From: an uncultured Gammaproteobacteria bacterium
GTDB taxonomy: Bacteria > Pseudomonadota > Gammaproteobacteria > Steroidobacterales > GCA-2729495
DNA: 40,352 nucleotides
Assembly: GCA_937958785.1 (NCBI GenBank)
Contig: CALGMY010000137.1
Coordinates: 1-40,352, forward strand
Direction of reading: 5' to 3'
The notes under the pieces were generated by a model. The model did no database searches, was not told the DNA's origin, and saw only the letters and a program-made list of their open reading frames with translations. Position 1 is the stretch's first letter. The number at the start of each line of letters is the position of its first letter. The position numbers and the translations under genes are program-made. Positions 16,640-24,053 of the stretch are shown here, in pieces.

Positions 16640-18059
16640 CCCGGGCATTGCTGCTGGTGGCCCTGGCCGCGGCACTCATGGCCGGCTGCGCGGCGGGTCC
16701 GGATTATCGTCGGCCGGAGGCGGTCGCGCCGCCGGCCTTCGTCGCGGCCGACGGCCCGGGACTCGCCAGCGGCGTGCCCGATCCGGCCTGGTGGCAGGGC
16801 TTCGATGACCCGGTGCTGGCGGTCCTCGTCGAGCGCGCCGCAGCCGCGAACTACGACGTGCGCATCGCCACCGCGAACCTGCGCGCCTCCCGGGCCCTGC
16901 TCCGCGGCGGCCGCCTGGAGTTCCTGCCCATCATCACGGCCCAGGGCAGCGTCACCCGGGAGAAGCAGAGCTCCGCCGTGGGCCTGCCCTTCGTCCTGGA
17001 GGACGACTACTACGACGCAGGCTTCGATGCCACCTGGGAGATCGACGTCTTCGGACGGGTCCGCCGCTCCGTCGAGGCACTGGAGGCCGACTACGAGTCG
17101 GAACAGGCCCTGTACCGGGAGACGCTCCGCAGCGTCATCGCCGAGGTCGCCCGCACCTACGTCGAGCTGCGGGGCTGGCAGTACCGGCTCGAGGTGGCGC
17201 GCCGGAACACCCGTAACCAGGAGGAGACCTACGCCCTGACCCTGGCCCTCCTGGAGGGCGGCCGTGGCACGGACCTCGACATCGCGCGGGCACTGGCCCA
17301 GCTCGAGTCGACGCGCGCGAGCATGGGGCCGCTGCAGGCGTCCGAGGGCGAGGCACTCAGCCGGCTCGCGGTCCTTGCCGGCGGCCCGCCCGACGACATC
17401 CGGGCGTTGCTCCGGGCCACCACCGCGCTGCCCCGGCCGCCGGAGTTCGTCACGGTGCCGGCTTCGAGCTGGTGCGCGCGCGGGGGGCCTTCCTCCTGCG
17501 GCGCCGGCCGGACATCCGCGCGGCCGAGCGGCAGCTGGCAGCCGCCACCGCTCGCACCGGCGTGGCCGTGGCCGACTATTTCCCCCGCGTCACGCTCACC
17601 GGTTCCGCCGGCTGGCGCGGGACGTCGCTGTCGGACCTCGGCGACACGGCCGCCGAGCGCTACGTCTTCGGGCCGACGATCAGCTGGGCCGCGCTGGACA
17701 TGGGCCGGGTGCGCGCCCGGGTGCAGGCCAGCGACGCCCGCACCGAGGCCGCGCTCGCCCGCTGGGAACAGTCCGTGCTGGGCGCCCTGGAGGAAACCGA
17801 GGCGGCCCTCAACCGCTATTCACGGGCCCTCGAGTCCGCGGCGCGCCTCGGCATCGCGGCCGACGCCAGCAGCCGCGCAGCCGAACTCGCCCGCCTGCGC
17901 TACCGGAACGGGGCGGACAGCTTCCTGACGGTGCTGGATGCGGAGCGTCGGCAGCTGGAGGCCGAGGACCGCCGGGCCACGGCCGAGACCGACGCCTCGC
18001 TGGCGGCGGTGGCCGTCTACAAGGCCCTGGGCGGCGGCTGGGAAACCTTCGCGCCCTAG
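16636..18059 (+). pseudogene. RND outer-membrane efflux lipoprotein (NodT/OprM family), frameshifted
   Basis: Outer-membrane channel of the RND system, broken by one frameshift. The first part, from the GTG at 16636 (overlapping the pump stop), has lipobox LMAGC (Cys18) and the OprM-type start GPDYRRPE, then DPAWWQGFDDPVL and WEIDVFGRVRRS. The frame then moves by -1 between about 17457 and 17490, next to a six-G run at 17482-17487. The second part carries LLRRRPDIRAAERQLAAATA, ADYFPRVTLTGSAG and RYRNGADSFLTVLDAERR. With one base restored the gene is 475 codons, the normal family size. Unrepaired, the first frame runs to 17928 with an unrelated tail. This could be a true inactivation or a sequencing indel. 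Confidence 0.88.
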
Positions 18060-18847
18060 CGGGCGCGCCGCCGGGCCACGGCGACCAGGCCGAGGGCGGA
18101 GCCGAACAGCCAGGCGGCGGCCGGGACGGGAACGACGGCCATCGCGGGGGAAACGGTGATGTCCCGGATCTTGTAGGCCTCGCACTCGCTGTTCGAGGTC
18201 ACATCAGCGTTCTTGCAGCTCCGATTGGTGTAGTCGCCGGACAGCAGCAGTACGTTGCCCGTGCCGGTCAGCGCGTGGGTGATGGGATTGAAGCTCGACG
18301 TGGCGAATACCTGGGTCTCGGTGAAGCCCGGCATGTTCCCCAAGGTATCGAAGGTCTGGGTGGCCAAGTTGGCCAGGTTGGCGGTGCTGCCGACCCAGTA
18401 GGTGATGTCCCGGTCGTTCGGGTCATCGCCCGAGCTGTTGTAGGGGTCCACCGTGATGCTCTGGAAGTTCACGGTCTGGCTGAAGACGAACACCAGCAGG
18501 TCGTCCCGGCTCACGGTGTCCACCTCGTGCTCGGTGTCCGAACATGTGGAGCTGGCGAGGCCCTCGTTCCGGTTGCACACGCCGAGGCCCGTGGACCAGC
18601 GGTAGATCTGCGCGGTCTGGAAGAGGTACCAGCCCGAAGCGGCGGGTGACTCGGCGCCCGTCTCGGCCCAGGCGGAGGCCGTGACACTGATGCCGCCATT
18701 CGAGAAAGTGAGCGAATTGCCCCAGGTGCCGGAATTCGCCGGGCCGCTCAGGAAACTCAAGGTGACGGCCGCAGCAGGCAGGCTCGCGAAGAGCGCTACG
18801 GTGGCAAGACCCAGTGCGGTGAGACGTACTCGTGCATTGAAACGCAT
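18056..18847 (-). CDS. VPxPA-CTERM sorting-domain exported protein
   Basis: Exported protein of 263 residues with an N-terminal signal peptide (MRFNARVRLTALGL, cleavage near PAAA). Its C-terminal tripartite tail, VPVPAAAWLFG, a hydrophobic stretch and RRRAR, is the VPLPA/VPxPA variant of the PEP-CTERM sorting signal, normally processed by an exosortase and linked to exopolysaccharide secretion. The middle is Ser/Thr/Asn-rich with four cysteines and no recognised catalytic domain. The ATG at 18847 is preferred: it has AGGGGA upstream and starts the signal peptide, whereas longer extension does not. Its stop shares the CTAG tetramer with the convergent efflux gene. No exosortase lies in the window, so function is unknown. 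Confidence 0.82.
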   Translation of the reverse strand: MRFNARVRLTALGLATVALFASLPAAAVTLSFLSGPANSGTWGNSLTFSNGGISVTASAWAETGAESPAASGWYLFQTAQIYRWSTGLGVCNRNEGLASSTCSDTEHEVDTVSRDDLLVFVFSQTVNFQSITVDPYNSSGDDPNDRDITYWVGSTANLANLATQTFDTLGNMPGFTETQVFATSSFNPITHALTGTGNVLLLSGDYTNRSCKNADVTSNSECEAYKIRDITVSPAMAVVPVPAAAWLFGSALGLVAVARRRAR

Positions 18848-19066
18848 GCTGGCAATCCCCTGCGGATGTCTGCGTCCGGCTAAAGCAGCCGCTTGCTTTT
18901 GCCAACGCTGCACCATGGCGCAGCGGTCCGCAAGCCGCGCGGACCAGCGGCCTCCGGCCCTGGCGCTGACGGTGAGTGCAACACCTTGACGGGAAAAGAT
19001 GAACAGCCGGGCCAAGCCGCCGGCGCGGCCAGAGCATTATGTCAAGGCGACGAGTACCGACTGCGC
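18848..19066 (-). promoter_or_regulatory. Structured leader upstream of the VPxPA-CTERM gene
   Basis: The 219 bases between thyA and the VPxPA-CTERM gene hold two hairpins. One has perfect seven-base arms GGTCCGC/GCGGACC at 18925-18945. The other has six-base arms AAAGCA/TGCTTT at 18882-18899. On the minus strand a CATAAT at 19036-19041 could be a -10, which would give a leader of about 180 bases. No good -35 is visible. Neither hairpin is followed by a U-run. I could not match it to a known riboswitch. Confidence 0.3.
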
Positions 19067-19861
19067 TCACACCGCGACGGCCGCGCGGATGTGCGGGTGC
19101 GACTCGTAGCCCACGATGGCGATGTCGTCGTAAGCGTAATCGAAGAGGGAAGGCGGCCGCCGCCTGAGCTCGAGGCGCGGGAGCGGCAGTGGCGTGCGGC
19201 CGAGCTGCAGCTCGGCCTGCTCCAGGTGATTGAGGTAGAGGTGGCAGTCGCCACCCGTCCAGACGAAGTCGCCAGGCTCGAGGCCTGCCTGGTGCGCGAC
19301 GAGATGGGTCAGCAGCGCGTAGGACGCGATGTTGAAGGGCACGCCGAGGAAGATGTCCGCGCTGCGCTGGTACAGCTGGCAGGACAGGCGGCCATCCGCG
19401 ACCCAGAACTGGAACAGCGCATGGCAGGGTGCCAGCGCCATCTTCGGGATCTCGGCCACGTTCCAGGCGCTGACAATGATGCGGCGGGAGTCCGGGTCGC
19501 GACGAATGAGCTCCAGCGCATTCCGGATCTGGTCGATGTGGGTGCCGTCGGGTGCCGGCCAGGAGCGCCACTGGGCGCCGTACACGGGCCCGAGGTCGCC
19601 GTTGGCATCCGCCCACTCGTCCCAGATGGTGACGTTGTTCTCGCGCAGGTAGCGGACGTTGGTCTCGCCCTTCAGGAACCAGAGCAGCTCGTGGATGATC
19701 GAGCGGAGGTGCAGCTTCTTGGTGGTGACCAGGGGAAAGCCTGCCGAAAGGTCGAAGCGCATCTGGTGACCGAAGACCGACAGCGTTCCCGTGCCGGTGC
19801 GGTCGTCCTTGCGGGTGCCATTCGCCCGCACGTGCCGGAGGAGGTCGAGGTACGCCTGCAT
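19067..19861 (-). CDS. thyA: Thymidylate synthase
   Basis: Makes dTMP from dUMP using methylene-tetrahydrofolate. At 264 residues it is identical in length to E. coli ThyA. The nucleophile is C146 in APCHALFQFWV. The dUMP phosphate-binding region DSRRIIVSAWN, YQRSADIFLGVPFNIASYA and the C-terminal FDYAYDDIAIVGYESHP are all present. The ATG at 19861 is the family start. It lies eight bases after lgt, so lgt-thyA is an operon as in E. coli. Confidence 0.98.
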   Translation of the reverse strand: MQAYLDLLRHVRANGTRKDDRTGTGTLSVFGHQMRFDLSAGFPLVTTKKLHLRSIIHELLWFLKGETNVRYLRENNVTIWDEWADANGDLGPVYGAQWRSWPAPDGTHIDQIRNALELIRRDPDSRRIIVSAWNVAEIPKMALAPCHALFQFWVADGRLSCQLYQRSADIFLGVPFNIASYALLTHLVAHQAGLEPGDFVWTGGDCHLYLNHLEQAELQLGRTPLPLPRLELRRRPPSLFDYAYDDIAIVGYESHPHIRAAVAV

Positions 19862-19869
19862 GCGGCGCC

Positions 19870-20661
19870 TCAGCCCCGCTGGGCGGCCGGCACGGGCTGG
19901 CGCGAGGCCAGCCACCAGAGCCAGAGGCCGGTGACGAGCATGGGCACCGTGAGGACCTGCCCCATGGTCAGCCAGCCGAAGGCCAGGTAGCCGATGTGGG
20001 CATCGGGCAGCCGGACGAACTCCACCGCGAAGCGGAAGACGCCATAGCCGATCAGGAACAGCGCCGAGACCGACATCACCGGCCGGGGGCGCGCGGAGTA
20101 GGTCCAGAGGACCAGGAACAGCAGGAGGCCCTCGAGCCCGGCCTGGTAGAGCTGGGACGGGTGGCGCGCCTCCCCCTCCACGATGAAGGCCCAGGGCACC
20201 GACGCCGGGGCGCCCCAGAGTTCCCCGTTGATGAAGTTGCCGATCCGCCCGGCGCCTAGGCCGATGGGCACCAGGGGCGCGACGAAGTCCGTGAGCTGGA
20301 AGAAGCCCCGGCCGATACGCCGGGCATAGAGCGCCATGGCGGCCAGGACGCCGAGGAAGCCGCCGTGGAAGGACATGCCACCTTCCCAGATGCGCAGGAT
20401 GCTGAGCGGGTTGTCGCGCAGCTGGTCGAAGCCGTAGAACAGCATGTAGCCCAGCCGTCCGCCCAGGATGATGCCGAGGGCGCCGTAGAAAATCAGGTCG
20501 TCCACCTGCAGCGGGGTGACGGGTGAGTCCGGGCGCGCGGCGCGCCGCCGGCCCAGGTACCAGGCCGCGGCGAAGCCCACCAGGTAGGTGATGCCGTACC
20601 AGCGCACGGCGAGGGGGCCCACCTGGAGGGCAACCGGATCGAACTCGGGATACACGAACAT
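19870..20661 (-). CDS. lgt: Prolipoprotein diacylglyceryl transferase
   Basis: Inner-membrane enzyme that transfers diacylglycerol from phosphatidylglycerol to the lipobox cysteine of prolipoproteins. It serves the lipoproteins of this window (RlpA, the efflux adaptor and channel, the PpiC-like protein). At 263 residues it has about seven membrane segments. Signature elements are AVRWYGITYLVGF near the N-terminus, SFHGGFLG and GRIGNFINGELWG with the conserved Arg/Asn. It starts 30 bases from the divergent hrpB start, leaving almost no room for untranslated leaders. Confidence 0.97.
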   Translation of the reverse strand: MFVYPEFDPVALQVGPLAVRWYGITYLVGFAAAWYLGRRRAARPDSPVTPLQVDDLIFYGALGIILGGRLGYMLFYGFDQLRDNPLSILRIWEGGMSFHGGFLGVLAAMALYARRIGRGFFQLTDFVAPLVPIGLGAGRIGNFINGELWGAPASVPWAFIVEGEARHPSQLYQAGLEGLLLFLVLWTYSARPRPVMSVSALFLIGYGVFRFAVEFVRLPDAHIGYLAFGWLTMGQVLTVPMLVTGLWLWWLASRQPVPAAQRG

Positions 20662-20670
20662 GGGCGGCCT

Positions 20671-20676
20671 ATGGTA
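20671..20676 (-). promoter_or_regulatory. -10-like box of lgt-thyA
   Basis: TACCAT on the minus strand, nine bases before the lgt ATG. It lies in the 30-base divergent gap beside the hrpB box. No -35 is clear. Confidence 0.35.
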
Positions 20677-20677
20677 C

Positions 20678-20683
20678 TAGACT
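20678..20683 (+). promoter_or_regulatory. -10 box of hrpB, predicted leaderless
   Basis: TAGACT, eight bases before the ATG at 20692. It supports this ATG over the one at 20671, which would lie upstream of the predicted transcript start. Confidence 0.45.
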
Positions 20684-20691
20684 GCGCCCCG

Positions 20692-23217
20692 ATGCAAGGA
20701 CCCGGCGAACCACTGCCCGTTGCCGCTGCCCTGCCCGCGCTCCGGGCAGCGCTCGCTGCCGGCCGGCGTGCCGTGCTCGAGGCGCCGCCAGGTGCGGGCA
20801 AGAGCACGGTCGTGCCGCTGGCCCTGCTCGAGGAGTCCTGGCTCGCGGGCCGGCGCATCCTGCTGCTGGAACCCCGTCGACTGGCGGCCCGGGCCGTCGC
20901 CACGCGCATGGCGGGCCAGCTCGGCGAAGCACCCGGTGGCACGGTGGGCTACCGGATGCGCCTCGACACGCGGGTCGGCCCCCGCACGCGCCTCGAGGTG
21001 GTGACCGAGGGCATCCTCACCCGGCAGCTGCAGCGCGATCCGTCCCTCGAGGGCGTCGGCCTCGTCATCTTCGACGAGTTCCACGAGCGCAGCCTGCAGG
21101 CGGACACGGGCCTCGCCTTTGCGCTGGACGCCCAGCGCCACCTGACCCCGGAGCTGCGCATCCTGGTGATGTCGGCGACGCTCGACAGCGCCGCGCTCGC
21201 CCGGCTGCTCGGGGACGCGCCGGTGGTTTCGGCGCCAGGACTCTCCTTCCCCGTGGAGACCCGCTACGCGGAGCGGGCCTCCACCGAACCGGTCGACCGC
21301 CGGGCCGTGGCGGCCGTTCGCCGGGCGCTGCGGGACGAGCCCGGTGACATCCTGGTGTTCCTGCCGGGCGCCGGCGAGATCCGGCGGGCCGAGCGGCTGC
21401 TGGCCGAGGGCGGCCTCCCGCCCCAGGTCGAGCTACGGCCGCTCTTCGGCGACCTCGCCCGCGAAGCCCAGGACCTCGCGATCCAGCCGGCACGGCCCGG
21501 GTGGCGGAAGGTCGTGCTGGCCACGAACATCGCCGAGACCAGCCTCACCATCGAGGGCATCCGGGTGGTCGTGGACGGCGGCCTCGAGCGCCGGGCGCGC
21601 TTCGACCCGCAGAGCGGGCTCGGCCGGCTGGAGACGGGCCGGATCTCCCAGGCCTCGGCGGACCAGCGCCGGGGCCGGGCGGGGCGGCTCGCGCCGGGCG
21701 CCTGCTACCGGCTGTGGACCCCGGCGGAACACCGGGCACTGCTCCCCTTCACGCCGCCGGAGATCGAGGTTGCCGATCTCGCGCCCCTCGCACTGGAGCT
21801 CGCCTGCTGGGGTGCGCGGGACGCGGACACGCTGGCGTGGCTGACGCCCCCGCCGGCGGGCGCACTGGCCCAGGCCCGCGAACTGCTCACCGCCCTCGGC
21901 GCGCTCACCGCCGCGGGCACCATCACCGCCCACGGCAGGGAGCTCGCCGGGCTGCCGGCCCATCCGCGCCTGGCCCACCTGATGCTCTCCGCCCGGGAGG
22001 CCGGCACCGGCGGCACCGGGTGCGCGCTGGCAGCAGTGCTCGGCGAGCGGGACCTCCTGCGGGGCCACCCCGGCGACCGGGACCACGACCTGCGGACCCG
22101 GCTCGAGCTGCTCGCCCGGGATCCCGCCGTGGCCGGCCGGGACGACGTGGATCGCCAGTCACTCCAGCGTGCGCAGCGCTCCGCCGGGGCCTTTGCCCAG
22201 CAGCTCGGCCTGGGCGCCGCCGCGCGCCGCATCGACGTGGCCGACACGGGCTGGCTGCTCGCGCTCGGCTGGCCCGACCGGATCGCCCGCGCCCGGGACG
22301 GCGCCTCGGGCCGCTACCTGCTGAGCAGCGGCCGGGGCGCCTTCTTCGCCAACCCCGATGCCCTGGCCCGCGCCGACTTCCTCGTGATTCCCGAACTGGA
22401 AGGCAGCGACAAGGAAGCGCGCATCAGGCTCGCGGCCCCGGTAAAGGCCGCGGAGCTCACGGCCCATCTCGGCGCCCTGATCGAGGCCGTGGCCGAGGTC
22501 CGGTGGGACAGCCGGGAGCGCGCGGTGATGGCGCGCCGCCAGCGACGCCTCGGCGCCCTGGTGCTGGACGACGAACCGCTGCGCGATGCGGAGCCCCAGG
22601 AGGTCACGGCGGCGCTGCTCACCGGCATCCGGGAGCTGGGACTCACCGCATTGCCCTGGACGCCGGAACTCCGCCAGTGGCAGGCCCGGGTGTTGCTGTG
22701 CCGGGAAGCGGTGCCGGATGCCGCGGAGCCCTGGCCCGACGTCAGCGACGGGGCGCTGCTCGCCACGCTGGAGGACTGGCTGGCTCCCTGGCTCGCCGGC
22801 ATCACTCGGGCGGCGCACTTTCCCCGCATCGACCTCGCGGGTGCGCTCCACGCGCACCTCGCCTGGCCTGGGCGCCAGCGCCTCGACGAACTGGCGCCGA
22901 CCCACTGCCAGGTGCCGAGCGGGTCCCGGGTGCCGATCGATTACCTGGACGGCCCGGTGCCGAGCGTGTCGGTGCGGCTCCAGGAGGTGTTCGGGCTCAC
23001 CGCGACGCCCCGCGTGGCGGGCGGCCGGCTGCCCCTGCTGATGAAGCTGCTCTCCCCCGCGCGCCGACCCGTGCAGGTCACCCGGGACCTCGCCAGCTTC
23101 TGGCAGACGGCGTACCACGAGGTCCGCCGGGAGCTGAAAGGCCGCTACCCGCGCCACTACTGGCCGGACGACCCGCTGCAGGCGGAACCCACGCGGCGCG
23201 TCAAGCCACGGGGCTGA
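20692..23217 (+). CDS. hrpB: ATP-dependent DExH-box RNA helicase HrpB
   Basis: DExH-box helicase of the HrpB family, 841 residues. Motif order is Walker A GAGKST (34-39), the DEFHERS box, MSATLD, ATNIAETSLTI and QRRGRAGR. An HA2/winged-helix part and the HrpB-specific C-terminal domain follow (TRDLASFWQTAYHEVRRELKGRYPRHYWPDDP). HrpA, its relative, acts on mRNA and stalled ribosomes; the role of HrpB is less clear. The ATG at 20692 is preferred because a -10 box lies eight bases before it and the protein then starts like other HrpB; ATG at 20671 would add seven residues. It is divergent from lgt. Confidence 0.94.
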   Translation: MQGPGEPLPVAAALPALRAALAAGRRAVLEAPPGAGKSTVVPLALLEESWLAGRRILLLEPRRLAARAVATRMAGQLGEAPGGTVGYRMRLDTRVGPRTRLEVVTEGILTRQLQRDPSLEGVGLVIFDEFHERSLQADTGLAFALDAQRHLTPELRILVMSATLDSAALARLLGDAPVVSAPGLSFPVETRYAERASTEPVDRRAVAAVRRALRDEPGDILVFLPGAGEIRRAERLLAEGGLPPQVELRPLFGDLAREAQDLAIQPARPGWRKVVLATNIAETSLTIEGIRVVVDGGLERRARFDPQSGLGRLETGRISQASADQRRGRAGRLAPGACYRLWTPAEHRALLPFTPPEIEVADLAPLALELACWGARDADTLAWLTPPPAGALAQARELLTALGALTAAGTITAHGRELAGLPAHPRLAHLMLSAREAGTGGTGCALAAVLGERDLLRGHPGDRDHDLRTRLELLARDPAVAGRDDVDRQSLQRAQRSAGAFAQQLGLGAAARRIDVADTGWLLALGWPDRIARARDGASGRYLLSSGRGAFFANPDALARADFLVIPELEGSDKEARIRLAAPVKAAELTAHLGALIEAVAEVRWDSRERAVMARRQRRLGALVLDDEPLRDAEPQEVTAALLTGIRELGLTALPWTPELRQWQARVLLCREAVPDAAEPWPDVSDGALLATLEDWLAPWLAGITRAAHFPRIDLAGALHAHLAWPGRQRLDELAPTHCQVPSGSRVPIDYLDGPVPSVSVRLQEVFGLTATPRVAGGRLPLLMKLLSPARRPVQVTRDLASFWQTAYHEVRRELKGRYPRHYWPDDPLQAEPTRRVKPRG

Positions 23218-23226
23218 GCGCTGGTG

Positions 23227-23232
23227 TAGAGT
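23227..23232 (+). promoter_or_regulatory. -10-like box before the 70-residue gene
   Basis: TAGAGT, nine bases before the ATG at 23242 and ten bases after the hrpB stop. It would allow separate transcription of the small gene. Confidence 0.35.
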
Positions 23233-23241
23233 CGGGCGACC

Positions 23242-23454
23242 ATGAACCTGCGGGACGAGGTGGAGGCCCTGCTGCCGAACTGGCGGACCTGGTATCCGAG
23301 CCTGTTCGACGCGGCCGTGGATCTCGGCATCCTCCGGGCCCGGGTCTGTGACCCCTCGTCCCTGCTGCTGCAGCGCCGTCACGAGGGTATCCGCCAGCAG
23401 GCCGAGCAGGCCCACCGCGAGAAGTGGAACGCCGAAGGCGACCCGGAAGACTGA
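23242..23454 (+). CDS. Small hypothetical protein (70 residues)
   Basis: I do not recognise a named family. The protein is soluble and predicted helical, with the N-terminal stretch MNLRDEVEALLPNWRTWYP and a charged C-terminal half (RRHEGIRQQAEQAHREKWN) that could form an amphipathic helix or short coiled coil. There is one cysteine and no signal peptide or membrane segment. It follows hrpB by 24 bases, but a -10-like TAGAGT lies just before it, so it may have its own promoter. It converges on the GNAT gene, with a REP element between them. Codon use matches the neighbours (strong G/C third positions), which supports real coding. Confidence 0.7.
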   Translation: MNLRDEVEALLPNWRTWYPSLFDAAVDLGILRARVCDPSSLLLQRRHEGIRQQAEQAHREKWNAEGDPED

Positions 23455-23463
23455 CGAGCACCT

Positions 23464-23489
23464 GTAGGAGCGCCTTCAGGCGCGATCCC
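23464..23489. repeat. REP-type palindromic element, copy 2
   Basis: Identical over 26 bases to the element at 4871-4896. It lies between the convergent 70-residue gene and the GNAT gene. The GNAT stop (TGA on the minus strand, 23476-23478) is in its loop, and the last five residues of that protein (ERDRA, from GATCGCGCC on the minus strand) are partly encoded by the element. Confidence 0.85.
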
Positions 23490-23994
23490 GCTTCTCGATC
23501 ACATATATGAGCATCACCACCCCCTCCGGCCCGAGCTCCTCGCCGGCACAGTGCAGCCCCGCCTTCTCCAGCACCCGCACCGAGGCCCCGTTGTCCGGGT
23601 GCACCAGGGCCACGAGCCGCCGCAGGCCGAAGGCCCGCCAGGCGTGGTCCACCAGTGCCGGCACGAGCTCGCTGGCGAGGCCCCGGCCCCACAGGTCGGG
23701 CCGCAGCGCATAGATCAGCTCCGGGTCGGCCCGCCGCCGGGCGCTGACGATCCCGCCATAGCCGACGACGCCGGGGCTGGCGGCCAGTTCGAGCGCCCAG
23801 GCCCCGCGGCCATGGGACGCGTAGTCCACCAGCGACTCGTCGATCCACTCTGCGCAACGCCGGCGGCTGAGGACCATGCCGTCGCCCACGTAGCGCATGG
23901 TTCGCCGGTCACCGCAGATCGCATGCAATGCGTCGACGTCCGCTGTGGTGAATTGACGCACGCGCAGGCAATTCGTGTGCAGGATGACGTTCAT
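23476..23994 (-). CDS. GNAT-family N-acetyltransferase (RimJ/RimL type)
   Basis: Acyltransferase of 172 residues using acetyl-CoA; the substrate is unknown. It has the RimJ-like start LHTNCLRVRQFTTADVDAL, the central strand region WALELAASPGVVGYGGI, and the CoA-binding pyrophosphate loop around LRPDLWGRGLASELVPALVDHA. The following LVALVHPDNGASVRVLEKAGL is the typical motif B. Protein N-terminal alanine/serine acetylation or detoxification are both possible. The C-terminus is formed by a REP element, which may have replaced the original end. It is divergent from the porin gene. Confidence 0.87.
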   Translation of the reverse strand: MNVILHTNCLRVRQFTTADVDALHAICGDRRTMRYVGDGMVLSRRRCAEWIDESLVDYASHGRGAWALELAASPGVVGYGGIVSARRRADPELIYALRPDLWGRGLASELVPALVDHAWRAFGLRRLVALVHPDNGASVRVLEKAGLHCAGEELGPEGVVMLIYVIEKRDRA

Positions 23995-23997
23995 GGG

Positions 23998-24027
23998 TTG
24001 AGCCGCCGAAGGCGTGATTGCTAGATT
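23998..24027 (+). promoter_or_regulatory. Sigma70-like promoter of the porin gene
   Basis: TTGAGC (23998-24003), 18-base spacer, TAGATT (24022-24027). A GAGGAG ribosome-binding site follows, and the ATG is 26 bases after the -10. This gene has a normal leader, unlike several neighbours. The -35 overlaps the first codons of the divergent GNAT gene. Confidence 0.55.
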
Positions 24028-24053
24028 GTGGCGCCCGCCAGAGGAGCCGTCGA

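Noticed and set aside
18882..18899. Intrinsic terminator on the plus strand (AAAGCA...TGCTTTT)
   Set aside because: Short stem, T-run of only four, and no plus-strand gene ends just before it.
19040..19045. TTGACA as a -35 for the VPxPA-CTERM gene
   Set aside because: At 16-18 bases downstream on the minus strand there is only GC-rich sequence with no -10.
18848..19066. Cyclic-di-GMP riboswitch before the VPxPA-CTERM gene
   Set aside because: The GEMM-I conserved core could not be matched by eye; only two generic hairpins are supported.
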